DNA of 64,000 bases from a gamma proteobacterium HIMB55 (GTDB lineage: Bacteria > Pseudomonadota > Gammaproteobacteria > Pseudomonadales > Halieaceae): positions 392,035 to 456,034 of the forward strand of contig AGIF02000001.1 of the NCBI GenBank assembly GCA_000227505.4. Reading direction: 5' to 3'. This document shows, in pieces, positions 34,114 through 44,657 of this stretch; positions within the stretch are counted from its first letter, which is position 1, and the number at the start of each line of letters is the position of its first letter. The notes under the pieces were generated by a model. It did no database searches. It saw nothing but the letters and a program-made list of their open reading frames with translations, and was not told where the DNA came from. Position numbers and translations under genes: made by a program.

Positions 34114-37100
34114 TGTCTGTTTGGAATCGCAGCAGCCGCATTGAGTGGCTTAAAAAGTCGTTGAGCGAGCGAATCGTGCTTCTCGACGGTGGGATGGGGA
34201 CGATGATTCAGCAGGCGGGGCTTTCTGAGTCAGATTACAGAGGCGACGAGTTTGCTCATTGGTCCTTCGACCTTAAAGGTAATAACGATCTCCTCACGTT
34301 GACGCAGCCGTCGTTAATCGCCCAGATACATCGGCAATACTTGGCTGCAGGATCAGATATTATCGAGACCAACACGTTTAATACCAATGCGCCCTCAATG
34401 GGTGACTACGGTATGACAGACTTAGTTGCTCGCTTAAATAAAGAAGCCGCGCAGCTTGCGCGCGCGGTTTGTGACAAAGCCGAGACGGCGGACGTACCAA
34501 AGTTGGTTGCGGGCGTGTTAGGTCCAACAAATCGAACGGCGTCGATTAGTCCCAAGGTTGAGGATCCGAGCTTTCGCAACATCACATTCGACGAGCTGGT
34601 AGATACGTATTCCACGGCAACCCGAGCGTTGATGGATGGAGGCGCGGACCTCATTCTCGTTGAAACCATCTTCGATACGTTGAACGCAAAAGCAGCGCTG
34701 TATGCGATTGACGTTGTTTCAGAGGAGCTAGGTGAACTGATAGAGATCATGATCTCTGGAACGATTACCGATGCCTCAGGACGAACGCTATCCGGGCAAA
34801 CCACTGAATCATTTTGGTACAGCGTGCGTCACGCAAACCCAATCTCGGTCGGATTAAATTGCGCTTTGGGTCCGGCGGAGTTGAGGCCTTTCTTGAGAGA
34901 GCTTGCCGATGTTGCCGATACGCATGTGTCGGCCCACCCAAATGCAGGCTTGCCGAATCAATTTGGTGAGTACGATCTCACCACCACCGAAATGGCAGAT
35001 ATTGTGGCTGAGTACAGCGCCTCAGGGCTCGTGAATATCGTCGGAGGTTGTTGCGGTACAACGCCTGATCACATTGCTGAAATTGCCGCTCGCGTGAAGG
35101 GTCATCAGCCAAAGCCATTAAGTGTGAAGCCGCGCGTCATGCGTTTATCAGGCTTGGAGCCTTTCGTCGCTGACGACGCCAAAGGTTTTATTAATATCGG
35201 TGAGCGCACAAACGTTACGGGCTCGGCACGCTTCAAGAAATTGATTCTCGAGGACGATTTAGAGACGGCTTTGGAGGTTGCGCGGCAACAAGTTGAGAAC
35301 GGTGCTCAGATTATCGATATCAATATGGACGAAGGGCTCCTCGACTCAGAGGGGGCGATGGTTCGTTATCTAAACCTACTTGCGTCTGAACCCGACATTT
35401 CGCGTGTTCCCATAATGATCGACTCGAGTAAGTGGGACGTGCTGAAGGCTGGCATGAAATGCGTTCAGGGTAAGGGCGTCGTGAATTCAATCTCGCTCAA
35501 AGAGGGCGAGGCCTCGTTTATTGAGCAAGCAAGAGAGATTAGGCGATATGGATTTGCTGTCGTTGTCATGGCCTTTGATGAGACAGGGCAGGCGGATACG
35601 CGCGATCGAAAGGTCGAAATCTGTAAGCGTTCCTATGAAATCCTCACACGAGAAGTTGGCTTTCCGCCTGAGGATATTATTTTTGACCCTAATATCTTCG
35701 CTGTCGCAACGGGTATTGAGGAGCACGATAACTACGCCAAAGATTTCATTGAGGCGTGCGGGAAGATTCGAGAGGTATGTCCGCACTCGATGACATCGGG
35801 TGGCCTCTCCAATGTCTCATTTTCGTTCCGCGGCAATAACCCTGTCCGTGAGGCGATGCACTCGGTATTTTTGTATCACGCGATTCGAAACGGCTTGAAC
35901 ATGGCGATTGTTAACGCAGGGCAGTTGGCCATTTACGCCGACATTGACCCGGAGCTCCGAGATCTGGTCGAAGACGTTGTTTTGAATCGGCGCAGTGACG
36001 GGACGGATCGTTTGGTCGACAGAGCACCTGCGTTCGCTAATAGCGGTGAAGAGGTGGTTGAGTCACTTGCCGAATGGCGATCAAAGCCTGTCAAAGAGAG
36101 ACTGGAATACGCCTTGGTGAATGGTATTGATCAGTATGCGGTGGAGGACACAGAAGAAGCTCGACTAAACAGTGCACGGCCGCTCGATGTCATCGAGGGA
36201 CCACTGATGGATGGTATGAACACCGTTGGCGATTTATTTGGCGCCGGCAAAATGTTTCTGCCGCAGGTGGTGAAATCGGCGCGTGTCATGAAAAAAGCAG
36301 TTGCCCACTTAGTGCCGTTTATTGAGGCCGAAAAAGCCGAGTCTGGCGAGTCATCTGAGCAGGGCACGATCATCATGGCCACCGTGAAGGGGGATGTTCA
36401 TGACATCGGCAAAAACATCGTGGGTGTCGTGCTGCAGTGCAATAACTACAAGGTTATTGATCTTGGTGTCATGGTGCCGACTCAAGCGATTTGGGATGCA
36501 GCAAAAGAGCACAATGCCGACATAATCGGGTTGTCAGGCTTGATTACGCCCTCGCTTGACGAAATGGTGACCGTGGCCGCCGAAATGGAACGCCAAGGTT
36601 TTGATATTCCACTTTTGATTGGTGGTGCAACGACCTCACCTGCGCACACCAGTCTCAAAATTGAGCCAAGCTACTCCGGTGACACGGTTTACGTGAAGGA
36701 TGCGTCGCGTGCTGTGGGCGTCGCCGCCAAATTACTCGGTGAGCAAAAGGAGGCTTTTTCAGCGGAGCTAAAACGCGATCATGAGGCGAAGCGCGCTTCC
36801 TATGCCCACAAAAAAACTGCGCCAATGTTGTCTTTCGAGGAAGCGGTTGCTCGCCGTGACAAGCTAGAGTTTACGCCCGAGGTGATACAAAAGCCTGCGC
36901 AGCTTGGTGTACACGTTCTCGATGATTATCCCCTCGCTGTACTCGTGGACACCATTGACTGGATGCCGTTCTTTAACGCGTGGGAGTTCAGCGGGCGATT
37001 CCCGGATATTTTGAATGATCCCATCAAAGGTGTTGAAGCGAAGAAGCTATTCAACGACGCGCAGGCGATGCTCGAGAGGATCATCGACGAAAACTGGCTT

Positions 37101-37796
37101 CAGGCACGAGCAATGTATGGGCTGTTTCCTGCTTACAGCAGAGACAACCAGATAGTGATTCTTGATCCGCAGTCTTACGAACCGCTTGAGACAACACACT
37201 GGCTTCGCCAGCAAAAGCCCATGCCCGACGGTAAGCCGCAGTTGTGTTTGTCCGATTTCATTGCACCCGAGTCGGAAAGCGTCCGCGATTACATTGGTGC
37301 ATTCGCTGTGACGGCGGGCCACGGGATCGATGCGCACGTAAAACGATTCGAAGAGGCCCACGATGACTACTCTGCGATCATGCTCAAAGCCTTGGCGGAT
37401 CGACTGGCCGAGAGCTTTGCAGAACACCTACATCGGCGGGTGAGAACCGAGTTTTGGGGCTATGCGGCCGATGAGACGCTAGACAACAACCAGCTGATTA
37501 GAGAGCAATACCGAGGTATACGTCCTGCCCCAGGTTATCCAGCCTGTCCTGACCATCGGGAGAAGGAGACGCTATTCAGACTGCTTGATGTTGAGAAAAA
37601 TACGGGAATCGCGCTTACCGAAAGTATGGCCATGACGCCTACCGCATCCGTATCGGGGTTCTATTTTGGGCACCCCGATGCGCGATACTTTAATCTTGGG
37701 AAGATCACCAATGACCAACTAATAGCGTATTCAGAGGCACGAAGCGAACCTCTTGCTGAGGCACAGCGCTGGTTGGCTCCTGTCCTCGCTGATTAG
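34113..37796 (+). CDS. metH: Cobalamin-dependent methionine synthase
   Basis: A 1227-residue, four-module enzyme, the same length as E. coli MetH. The N-terminal homocysteine-binding barrel begins [10 protein letters not shown] and ends with the zinc site [12 protein letters not shown]; the pterin-binding domain includes [12 protein letters not shown]; the cobalamin-binding domain has DVHDIGKN, with His763 as lower cobalt ligand; the C-terminal S-adenosylmethionine reactivation domain contains [15 protein letters not shown]. It transfers the methyl group of methyl-THF to homocysteine in the cytoplasm. The start overlaps the metF stop (TAATG). C1 units from the GcvT-like reaction farther upstream could flow here through MetF. 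Confidence 0.98.
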   Translation: MSVWNRSSRIEWLKKSLSERIVLLDGGMGTMIQQAGLSESDYRGDEFAHWSFDLKGNNDLLTLTQPSLIAQIHRQYLAAGSDIIETNTFNTNAPSMGDYGMTDLVARLNKEAAQLARAVCDKAETADVPKLVAGVLGPTNRTASISPKVEDPSFRNITFDELVDTYSTATRALMDGGADLILVETIFDTLNAKAALYAIDVVSEELGELIEIMISGTITDASGRTLSGQTTESFWYSVRHANPISVGLNCALGPAELRPFLRELADVADTHVSAHPNAGLPNQFGEYDLTTTEMADIVAEYSASGLVNIVGGCCGTTPDHIAEIAARVKGHQPKPLSVKPRVMRLSGLEPFVADDAKGFINIGERTNVTGSARFKKLILEDDLETALEVARQQVENGAQIIDINMDEGLLDSEGAMVRYLNLLASEPDISRVPIMIDSSKWDVLKAGMKCVQGKGVVNSISLKEGEASFIEQAREIRRYGFAVVVMAFDETGQADTRDRKVEICKRSYEILTREVGFPPEDIIFDPNIFAVATGIEEHDNYAKDFIEACGKIREVCPHSMTSGGLSNVSFSFRGNNPVREAMHSVFLYHAIRNGLNMAIVNAGQLAIYADIDPELRDLVEDVVLNRRSDGTDRLVDRAPAFANSGEEVVESLAEWRSKPVKERLEYALVNGIDQYAVEDTEEARLNSARPLDVIEGPLMDGMNTVGDLFGAGKMFLPQVVKSARVMKKAVAHLVPFIEAEKAESGESSEQGTIIMATVKGDVHDIGKNIVGVVLQCNNYKVIDLGVMVPTQAIWDAAKEHNADIIGLSGLITPSLDEMVTVAAEMERQGFDIPLLIGGATTSPAHTSLKIEPSYSGDTVYVKDASRAVGVAAKLLGEQKEAFSAELKRDHEAKRASYAHKKTAPMLSFEEAVARRDKLEFTPEVIQKPAQLGVHVLDDYPLAVLVDTIDWMPFFNAWEFSGRFPDILNDPIKGVEAKKLFNDAQAMLERIIDENWLQARAMYGLFPAYSRDNQIVILDPQSYEPLETTHWLRQQKPMPDGKPQLCLSDFIAPESESVRDYIGAFAVTAGHGIDAHVKRFEEAHDDYSAIMLKALADRLAESFAEHLHRRVRTEFWGYAADETLDNNQLIREQYRGIRPAPGYPACPDHREKETLFRLLDVEKNTGIALTESMAMTPTASVSGFYFGHPDARYFNLGKITNDQLIAYSEARSEPLAEAQRWLAPVLAD

Positions 37797-38137
37797 CCGC
37801 TCGACTGCATCGCAAGTTATATTAATCGGGCTGCGCCCAGTGTCTTGCACTTGCGCGGCCTACTTCCTCGGGTCTCTTTCAGAGATGCCGTTTTGTTTAG
37901 GCGCCTTCGGTGTTGTGAATATGACCGCAAATTATCTTTGTCCACGAAGAACTTGAGACGTGAGTAAGACTCCAAGTCGTATAGCATTCGATGCGGTTCA
38001 CGTGCTGCATATTTATTGGAACCTAAATGAAGGCGTGAGGAGCGCACGAAAATGCTAGCAAGGCCTCCTCACCAGCAACGACCTCTGAATGCTAGTCGAG
38101 CTCATAGGTCACAGTAATCGGAAAAGAGAAAGCGAAT
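37797..38137. other. Intergenic region between metH and msrP
   Basis: Nothing coding is recognisable. There is no clear T-run terminator for metH; the right end holds the AAAGAGAAAGCG leader of msrP. Confidence 0.4.
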
Positions 38138-39115
38138 ATGTTGAAAAAGCCCTGGCAGGATTATCCCCAGATAGCCTCTTCAGAGATAACCCCAGAGTCG
38201 GTGTGGGTCAATCGTCGTAATCTCATGAAAGCCGCGGCCGCAGGCGCAGGGCTTGCTGCGACAGGTGAGACGCTGGCGCAACCAAAAGAGCCAAAGGCAC
38301 TTTCTTTTTTACCTGCAGCCGTCGATACCGCCCTCAAAGCCACCGAAGAATTGACCCCGTACGAGGCAGCAACGACGTACAACAACTTTTATGAGTTCGG
38401 TACCAACAAGTCAGACCCTGCGCGCTATGCGGATAGCATGACTACCGACCCGTGGGATATCAAAGTCGGTGGGCTGGTTAATAAGCCCGGAAAATTGAAC
38501 CTAGAAGATATAATGAGCGGCTTCGACTTAGAAGAGCGCATTTACCGTTTCCGCTGCGTTGAGGCCTGGTCAATGGTGGTGCCTTGGATTGGCTTTCCGT
38601 TGTCAAAGTTGCTCGAACGTTTCGACCCAAAGGCGGAAGGCAAATACGTCGAGTTTAAAACGCTCTACCGACGCAGTGAGATGCGCGGTACGCGTTCGTT
38701 CACGTCCATCATTGATTGGCCCTATCGGGAAGGGCTACGTATGGATGAGGCGATGAACCCTTTAACACTTATGACAGTCGGTCTGTACGGAAAAACGCTG
38801 CCAAATCAGAGCGGAGCGCCGCTCCGACTGATCGTTCCATGGAAATACGGATTCAAAAATATCAAGTCGATTGTTGAGATCAATGTGACGGACCGCCAGC
38901 CCATGACGAGTTGGCAGGAGCTTGCACCTCAGGAATACGGCTTCTACGCGAACGTGAACCCTGAGGTGAGTCATCCGCGCTGGTCGCAGGCTTACGAGCG
39001 TCGGTTGCCTTCCTCATTGTTTAATCCCAATCGCATCAAGACCCAAATGTTTAATGGCTATGGCGAGCAAGTCGCGAGCATGTACAAAGGAATGGACCTT
39101 GCCCGCTACTATTAA
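38138..39115 (+). CDS. msrP: Periplasmic methionine sulfoxide reductase, molybdopterin subunit
   Basis: A 325-residue sulfite-oxidase-fold protein with a twin-arginine signal (VNRRNLMKAAAAGAG, cleavage near LAQ). The molybdenum ligand Cys140 lies in YRFRCVEAWSMVVPW, and the MsrP/YedY segments GAPLRLIVPWKYGFKNIKSI and GFYANVNPEVSHPRWSQA are present. It repairs oxidised methionines in envelope proteins, receiving electrons from the membrane haem protein MsrQ encoded next. The genes overlap by 62 bases if the longest msrQ frame is used. Confidence 0.96.
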   Translation: MLKKPWQDYPQIASSEITPESVWVNRRNLMKAAAAGAGLAATGETLAQPKEPKALSFLPAAVDTALKATEELTPYEAATTYNNFYEFGTNKSDPARYADSMTTDPWDIKVGGLVNKPGKLNLEDIMSGFDLEERIYRFRCVEAWSMVVPWIGFPLSKLLERFDPKAEGKYVEFKTLYRRSEMRGTRSFTSIIDWPYREGLRMDEAMNPLTLMTVGLYGKTLPNQSGAPLRLIVPWKYGFKNIKSIVEINVTDRQPMTSWQELAPQEYGFYANVNPEVSHPRWSQAYERRLPSSLFNPNRIKTQMFNGYGEQVASMYKGMDLARYY

Positions 39116-39764
39116 CGAAGGCAGTGCAGGAAATGAAAGCAGTGCAGGCGGTGGTCGGTCTTGGTGGGAGATACCGGCACGTTGGAACCCGGCTGCGCGG
39201 GCTTTTTTCTTCTCTCTGTGCTTGGTTCCATTTTTTGCGCTCAGTAACGCCGTTATTTCAGACTCGCTTGGTCCCGACCCTGCCGAGCATTTGATGCACG
39301 TCACGGGCGAATGGGTCATGCGTTTTATGGTGTTGGTGCTCGCAGCGACACCACTCGCACGGTGGGGTTGGCCGCGCCTTGCGCGATATCGCCGGATGCT
39401 GGGTTTATATGCCTGGTTTTACGCCACGTTGCATTTACTCGTCTTTGCTCAGGTCTACATAGGGTGGAATGGTGAGATCCTTCTAGAAGAACTTGCTGAG
39501 CGTCCTTATGTGTTGGTCGGCTTTCTCGCTTGGCTCATCCTTGTGCCATTGGGAATTACGTCGGCTGACAGCATACGTCGCAAGATGGGGCGAAATTGGC
39601 GAAAGCTCCACAAGCTGACCTATGCGGTGGCTATTTTGGGATGGCTGCACCTGCTCTGGCTGTCTCGATCCGATGTCGGTGAAGCAGTGGTCTATGGGGT
39701 GGTATTTGTGTTCCTTTTTGTACTTCGGATTCGAGGGAAAGGGTTTCTTTCGCGCGCTGTGTAG
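39054..39764 (+). CDS. msrQ: Haem-binding membrane subunit of MsrPQ
   Basis: A protein of about 200-236 residues with six membrane helices and the ferric-reductase-like haem histidines (MLGLYAWFYATLHLLVF; WRKLHKLTYAVAILGWLHLLW). It passes quinol electrons to periplasmic MsrP. The start is uncertain: ATG 39054 lies deep inside msrP and the first 35 residues are not conserved, so a TTG near 39096, preceded by AAGGAA, may be the true start. Confidence 0.92.
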   Translation: MAMASKSRACTKEWTLPATINEGSAGNESSAGGGRSWWEIPARWNPAARAFFFSLCLVPFFALSNAVISDSLGPDPAEHLMHVTGEWVMRFMVLVLAATPLARWGWPRLARYRRMLGLYAWFYATLHLLVFAQVYIGWNGEILLEELAERPYVLVGFLAWLILVPLGITSADSIRRKMGRNWRKLHKLTYAVAILGWLHLLWLSRSDVGEAVVYGVVFVFLFVLRIRGKGFLSRAV

Positions 39765-39999
39765 CGCCGACTTTGTCGCCAGCCTGCGTATGACGACTAC
39801 TCAACTTATCGATTACGTACCGCGTTGGGGTCCTGTCGCTTTTGTTGCAATGTGCAAATGCCCTAAAGAAAAATCCGTTGCTGCCGCGTATTTGTAACAA
39901 AGGCATGAAAGTATAGAAGCTGCAGGGACAGGCGACTGGGAGCTTGTCCGCAAGATTCTTTGAATACTTGCCAATGTAACAGTCTAGAGACGCGCGTTA

Positions 40000-41115
40000 A
40001 TGAGTTTTACCGATCGATTAGGATTCACCGTTGCCCAAGCAGTTGCTGCTTGGCTACTGGTGCTCTTGATCGGTGGTGCCGCGGGTGTTGTTGCGATGCT
40101 GCTCTGCCATTACTTGCTCACCTTCGGTGGCGAGGACAGTGCTAATAAGCACGGCATCTCTAAGGTGAGTGCTACTCGACTGGGCGGGGTCGCCATTGTC
40201 GCCTACATGCTTATGCACCTTGGCTACCAGCTGAAGCTTGGCGTTTACACGCCGAGCCTTGAGCAGACGCTGTTGATGATGACGTGCCTAGCCTTCTTTG
40301 TGCTGGGTGTGTTTGAGGATTTAAAAGGCAGCTTATCGGCGAGAGTGCGATTTCTGTCCATGTTGGCGATTGGGTCGGCGACTATGCTCTTCGCTCCAAG
40401 TTTGGCTCTTGAGCCCGTGGGTATTATTTGGGTCGATGTGCTTTTGACCTCTTCTTATTTAAGTGCTGTGGCATTTTCTGCGCTCTGTATCGCTTTCATT
40501 CCCAACGCGTTTAACACTGCCGACGGTGCCAACGGTTTGGTGGGTGGTGTGAGTGCAATAGCGCTTGCAGCGTTTGCAATGGTCTCAACGGCCGACTTAG
40601 TGCCATTTATCTCAGCGGCGTTCGTTGGTTGTCTCTTATTTCTGGTCTTCAATCTGATAAGTGGTCGGTTCTTTTTGGGTGATGGTGGTGCGTATTTCTT
40701 AGGCGCGCTCTGTGGGCTGAGTATGATCGTCGTAAGCAACAGCTCGGACGTATCCGTTTGGTGGCTTTTGGCTCTCGTGTTCTACCCGGCTGCGGATCTG
40801 CTTTGGAGTATGGCAAGACGGCTCCGTCACGGCGCATCGCCCTTCGCGCCCGACAATCAACATTTCCACAATTTATTGTTTGCTTACATGGACTCCAGCG
40901 AGCGACATGGCTCGGCGGTAAATACTCTACCCGGCGTATCGATAGCGCTCCTTTTCTCAGGCTTACCGGCTCTTTTGACTTTTACTGGGGTCTGGGCAGT
41001 TCAAGACGGTGTCTGGTTGGTGTGGGTTTGCTGCCAGTGGCTCGTTTATGGCGTAGGCTGGAAATATTTGAGCGATCGGCTGTGTGCTTTGCCGAGTGCT
41101 GCCAAGCAAATGTGA
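40000..41115 (+). CDS. WecA/MraY-family polyprenyl-phosphate sugar-1-phosphate transferase
   Basis: A 371-residue membrane protein with about ten helices and the family motifs GVFEDLKG (Asp pair region), NAFNTADGANGLVGG, FFLGDGGAYFLG and the cytoplasmic HFHNLL loop. Such enzymes start glycan synthesis by moving a HexNAc-1-phosphate from its UDP carrier to undecaprenyl phosphate on the inner face of the inner membrane. It stands first in the long same-strand polysaccharide locus, fitting the role of initiating transferase for Wzx/Wzy-type assembly. The 235 bases before it hold no visible gene. Confidence 0.9.
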   Translation: MSFTDRLGFTVAQAVAAWLLVLLIGGAAGVVAMLLCHYLLTFGGEDSANKHGISKVSATRLGGVAIVAYMLMHLGYQLKLGVYTPSLEQTLLMMTCLAFFVLGVFEDLKGSLSARVRFLSMLAIGSATMLFAPSLALEPVGIIWVDVLLTSSYLSAVAFSALCIAFIPNAFNTADGANGLVGGVSAIALAAFAMVSTADLVPFISAAFVGCLLFLVFNLISGRFFLGDGGAYFLGALCGLSMIVVSNSSDVSVWWLLALVFYPAADLLWSMARRLRHGASPFAPDNQHFHNLLFAYMDSSERHGSAVNTLPGVSIALLFSGLPALLTFTGVWAVQDGVWLVWVCCQWLVYGVGWKYLSDRLCALPSAAKQM

Positions 41116-41277
41116 CAAAGTAATGGCGGATTTGAAAAAAAAAGCGCGCTATCACTTACATGTATTACTAGAAGCATATGATAATAAGGCCTTGACCTTG
41201 CGACCAGATGGGTGCATAACTTTTGTTAGCACGGATTTGTCGACGTAACCTTCCCATTACACGACAGGGAGAGCATC

Positions 41278-41931
41278 TTGAAATTCACAACCAAACGATC
41301 AGTAGCAACGACACGCGCTTTGATGTCTGCGGTCATCTCGACCCAACTCATCGCGGGACAAGTGTATGCGCAAACTGAATCTGCGGGTGCTGCAACACCG
41401 GCAGGAAGTGCGGGCGCAGGCGCCTCAGCTCCTGCAGCCGGTGGTGCTGCAGGCAGCGCAGCAGGTTCAGCTGGCGCTGGCGCAGCAGCAGGTGCGCCCG
41501 GCGCTGCGGGAACTGTTGCGGGCGCGGTCTCAGCCGTTGGCGCAGCCATTGCAGGCGCTGGTGTGGTTGGTGTTATTGGTGCGGCTGTTGTAGCGGCGGC
41601 AGTTGTCAACGAAGTAACGGATGATGACCCTGACCCTGACCCTGACCCTGAGCCACAGCCAGAACCTGAACCTCAGCCTGAACCGGAACCCGAACCGCAG
41701 CCTGAACCGGAACCCGAACCGCAGCCTGAACCGGAACCCGAACCTCAGCCGGAGCCTGAGCCTGAGCCGGAACCCGAGCCAGAACCGGAACCCGAACCTC
41801 AGCCGGAGCCTGAGCCTGAGCCAGGTACAGGTACTACGACTACGGGAACTACTACGACTGGTACAACGGGCACGAGTGGCACTTCCGGTACAAGCGGTAC
41901 GTCTGGTACATCCGGAACCTCTGGAACATAA
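41278..41931 (+). CDS. YjbE-like secreted low-complexity protein with Pro-Glu/Gln-Pro repeats
   Basis: A 217-residue exported protein. The TTG start has an AGGGAGAG box; a signal peptide ends at GQVYA. Next come an Ala/Gly-rich segment with one hydrophobic stretch, an acidic-proline block of DP then EP/QP dipeptides (about residues 117-182) and a Thr/Gly/Ser tail (GTTTTGTTTT and GTSGTSG repeats). The short E. coli YjbE, part of the yjbEFGH exopolysaccharide operon, also has an Ala-rich body and a Gly/Thr-rich tail; here the next gene encodes a YjbH-domain protein, so I read this as a YjbE-like component enlarged by a repeat block. Function is unknown. A perfect terminator directly follows. 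Confidence 0.8.
   Translation: MKFTTKRSVATTRALMSAVISTQLIAGQVYAQTESAGAATPAGSAGAGASAPAAGGAAGSAAGSAGAGAAAGAPGAAGTVAGAVSAVGAAIAGAGVVGVIGAAVVAAAVVNEVTDDDPDPDPDPEPQPEPEPQPEPEPEPQPEPEPEPQPEPEPEPQPEPEPEPEPEPEPEPEPQPEPEPEPGTGTTTTGTTTTGTTGTSGTSGTSGTSGTSGTSGT
41626..41823 (+). repeat. Coding tandem repeat (DP, then EP/QP)
   Basis: Six-base GACCCT units are followed by 24-base units CAGCCTGAACCGGAACCCGAACC(G/T) at 41674, 41698 and 41722, then more diverged copies. All encode alternating acidic or Gln residues with proline. Near-identity of the units suggests recent slippage, so length may differ between strains. Confidence 0.9.
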
Positions 41932-41953
41932 ATTCAGACCATATGCTAAATGG

Positions 41954-41978
41954 AAAGGGGAGGATGCTCCCCTTTTTT
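41954..41978 (+). terminator. Intrinsic terminator after the YjbE-like gene
   Basis: A perfect 9-bp stem (AAAGGGGAG / CTCCCCTTT) with a GATG loop runs into T residues. It lies 23 bases past the stop and before the YjbH start, so the YjbE-like transcript probably ends here with partial read-through. Confidence 0.9.
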
Positions 41979-42003
41979 GTTTCTCGATTTCAGGTGGCGA
42001 TCA

Positions 42004-44115
42004 TTGGGTTTACTTAAGCACCCTAAACGAAACCATAAATGTCTCGTGCCGCTCGCCGTAGTATCAATGTCTTGGCTGTGTAGTTCGGCGCTGGCCAGTG
42101 ATTATGGCACGACCGGACTTATTGATATCCCCACTGCACGCATGCAGCCCGATGGCACACTGACCGCAACGGCAGCGTTTGATGGTCGTCATCGACAGTT
42201 CGCTTTGTCTTATCAGATAGCTCCGTGGCTTGAGGGAACATTTCGGTATACAGGATTTGATGAATTCTCCTACTGGGATCGCAACTATGAGGTCAAGGCG
42301 CAACTGTGGGATGAAAATCTATTTTTACCGGCAGTGGCGTTTGGAATTCGCGACGCTGTGGGAACTGGTGTTTTCGGGTCTGAATATCTGGTCGCAACGA
42401 AAGGGATAGGGCAATTAGACGTTAGTTTGGGTGTGGGATGGGGTAGGCTTGCAGGCAATGGCGACCTTACAAATCCTGCGCGCTTGCTTTCTGATCGATT
42501 TGACCAGCGACGAACCTCCCAGATTTTTGGTGTTGATGGCACTGGGGATAGAGGCAATGGTGGAGAGGTGTCGTTCGGTGACTTTTTCTCCGGACCTGAA
42601 ATTGGACTGTTTGGGGGTTTACAGTACGTGCTCCCCGAGTATCCGTTAACTGTCCTTGTTGAGTATAATCCGGATCGCTACGCATTTGACCGCCGGAATG
42701 GAAGTTCGCTGCCCTCTTCGTCGATATCCTATGGCATTAAATGGACAGCATTTCCGGGTGTTGAGATTGCTGCATCACACCAGCATGGCGACGAGGTCGG
42801 GTTGGCGATCGAGTTTTCACTGGATTCATTATCAGACCCTATACGTCCAACTGATCGTGATTTCATATCGAGTTACTACCTACCACAAAATAAATTACCT
42901 CCACAGATTCAAAAGGAGCGCTGGTATTCACGGCTCTTATACGATGTTGAGAGAAGCGGTTTGTTACTGGTTGAGGGAACGCTTTCTCAGGACCAGCAAC
43001 AAGCTCAATTGGTGGTAGGGAATGCATCCCTAGCTTTGTGGAGCGATGCGATTGGGGACTTAACAGCAATGGCTGATCTTCATCTGCCTCCATCTGTCAG
43101 AACTATCTTTTTTGTGGTGGAGGATGGGGGGCATCGTACCGCGACCATCGTTGTACCTCGACCCTCGAGTTCTTACAAGGCCGACGCCGCAACGCATTTG
43201 AGCCGTATAAGAGTACTGTCGGGAAGGACCCTCGAGGATCCACAGCACCGCACCAGTTTCGTGACGGGCAAACTCAATACGGAGCTAAACCTTAAGAGCC
43301 GCTTTCAACTATTTGATCCGGACGACCCCGCTCGCTATCAGGTATATGCAGACCTATTTGCGGAATACTCACTGAGCTCTCATTGGGCAATTCGTGCTTC
43401 GCTCGCACTCAACCTTGAAAACAATTTTGATGAGAGTTTGCGCCAGAAGTCTGATTCGGTATTGCCAAAAGTGCGATCTGACATTGTCAAATATCTCAAT
43501 CAGGGGGAGAGCGGTTTAGAAAAACTGATTGTAGAGGGGCGGAATACCTATGGCCGCTCTATTCACTACCGTGCGTTTGCCGGTGTCTTGGAAGAAATGT
43601 TTTCGGGCGTTGGTGGAGAAGTTCTCTACTGGCCGTCAAAGTCTCGATTAGCCTTTGGTGCAAGCATTGCTTACGCGAAACAACGCGATTTTGATCGGAG
43701 TCTTAAACATCTTGATTACGATGTGATGACGGGTCACCTGAGCGCCTATTGGGCTACACCTTTTTACAATTACGATGTTGCAGTTCATGTAGGTCGGTAC
43801 CTCGCTAAAGATACCGGTGCTACTTTGGAAGTGCGCCGTACCTTCAGGAATGGCTGGCAAGTAGGTGTGTGGGCGACGCTGACCGATGTTCCTTTCGAGG
43901 ATTTTGGCGAAGGGTCCTTTGACAAGGGTATGTATTTTCAGCTCCCATTGGATACGATTTTCGGTGGCGCCACTCGTTCCAAGCTTGGTACACGGATACG
44001 TCCGATCCAACGAGATGGTGGTCAGAGGCTAGAGGGTTACTCTGGCAATATATTCTGGGATCTACGAGAAGCAAGATACGACGCATTTCAGATTGATGAG
44101 AGACTGCTTCCATGA
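42004..44115 (+). CDS. YjbH-domain outer-membrane exopolysaccharide protein
   Basis: A 703-residue protein with a signal peptide ending SSALA and the YjbH (DUF940) N-terminal signature GTTGLIDIPTARMQPDGTL, followed by aromatic-rich beta strands expected to form outer-membrane barrels. YjbH/GfcD-type proteins take part in export or modification of group 4-like capsules and exopolysaccharides. The frame is open from 41950, but that overlaps a terminator; TTG 42004 is chosen because AGGTGG (41992-41997) lies six bases upstream and the resulting leader is a proper signal peptide. The stop overlaps the next start by four bases (ATGA). Confidence 0.88.
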   Translation: MGLLKHPKRNHKCLVPLAVVSMSWLCSSALASDYGTTGLIDIPTARMQPDGTLTATAAFDGRHRQFALSYQIAPWLEGTFRYTGFDEFSYWDRNYEVKAQLWDENLFLPAVAFGIRDAVGTGVFGSEYLVATKGIGQLDVSLGVGWGRLAGNGDLTNPARLLSDRFDQRRTSQIFGVDGTGDRGNGGEVSFGDFFSGPEIGLFGGLQYVLPEYPLTVLVEYNPDRYAFDRRNGSSLPSSSISYGIKWTAFPGVEIAASHQHGDEVGLAIEFSLDSLSDPIRPTDRDFISSYYLPQNKLPPQIQKERWYSRLLYDVERSGLLLVEGTLSQDQQQAQLVVGNASLALWSDAIGDLTAMADLHLPPSVRTIFFVVEDGGHRTATIVVPRPSSSYKADAATHLSRIRVLSGRTLEDPQHRTSFVTGKLNTELNLKSRFQLFDPDDPARYQVYADLFAEYSLSSHWAIRASLALNLENNFDESLRQKSDSVLPKVRSDIVKYLNQGESGLEKLIVEGRNTYGRSIHYRAFAGVLEEMFSGVGGEVLYWPSKSRLAFGASIAYAKQRDFDRSLKHLDYDVMTGHLSAYWATPFYNYDVAVHVGRYLAKDTGATLEVRRTFRNGWQVGVWATLTDVPFEDFGEGSFDKGMYFQLPLDTIFGGATRSKLGTRIRPIQRDGGQRLEGYSGNIFWDLREARYDAFQIDERLLP

Positions 44116-44639
44116 GTAGATATTTCTTACTTCTCTCGGCTATTACTTTGTCTTTGATGCTACAAGCTTGCGCGGTACGTGTCCCGCAAGTTGAAGCTGC
44201 CATACATCAGCTACAGAGGATGGCTGACCCGAAGGAAGAAGCTAGAGCGGCTGTTTGGCTTGCTTCGTTCAATAGCCAGGGTGCCGTCTTAACACCTTAT
44301 GTCGCTGGCGGATATACCGTCTTCGCAAACGACGTAGGTGATGCGATTGCATTTGATGGCTGGGTTGTTCGATCAGTTTTGGGCTTTGGGAAACAAGCCT
44401 CGCTATCAATATCCGATGAGGGTTGGGATAGGTCCTCGGTGTCTAATTCGATGCGATTTACAGCCACTTGCTCGGAGTGGCAAAAAGAAGGTTTCAGGGA
44501 AGGCTATGAATGGCGTCAGATTTGTGGGATTAATGGCCATGAGACTGTTATCCGTATTGACGGGACTGGTAGCATCACCAGCATAAGGCAAGCATTTGGT
44601 GGTGATCTTGGCACGCTAACACTGAATTTGCGGCGCTAA
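44112..44639 (+). CDS. EPS-locus lipoprotein (YjbF/GfcB-like position)
   Basis: A 175-residue protein with a lipoprotein signal (LSLMLQAC, Cys20). The mature part has several Trp and Cys residues and a terminal RIDGTGSITSIRQAFGGDLGTL segment that loosely recalls the C-terminus of GfcB/YjbF lipoproteins. It is translationally coupled to the YjbH gene (ATGA) and followed by the SLBB export gene, the usual gene company of YjbF. Similarity is too weak to be sure of the family. Confidence 0.8.
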   Translation: MSRYFLLLSAITLSLMLQACAVRVPQVEAAIHQLQRMADPKEEARAAVWLASFNSQGAVLTPYVAGGYTVFANDVGDAIAFDGWVVRSVLGFGKQASLSISDEGWDRSSVSNSMRFTATCSEWQKEGFREGYEWRQICGINGHETVIRIDGTGSITSIRQAFGGDLGTLTLNLRR

Positions 44640-44657
44640 TCAGAAAAAGGAAATGTT

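Noticed and set aside
41626-41823. Possible CRISPR-like repeat array
   Set aside because: The units abut without spacers and lie in frame within a protein gene.
41950-42003. ATG 41950 as start of the YjbH-domain gene
   Set aside because: It lies in the stem of a perfect intrinsic terminator and spoils the signal peptide; TTG 42004 has AGGTGG at the right distance.
41621-42061. Plus-strand frame encoding Leu/Thr then Asn/Arg/Ser repeats across the YjbE-like gene
   Set aside because: It is the shifted reading of the EP/QP nucleotide repeat, has no ribosome site, and crosses the terminator.
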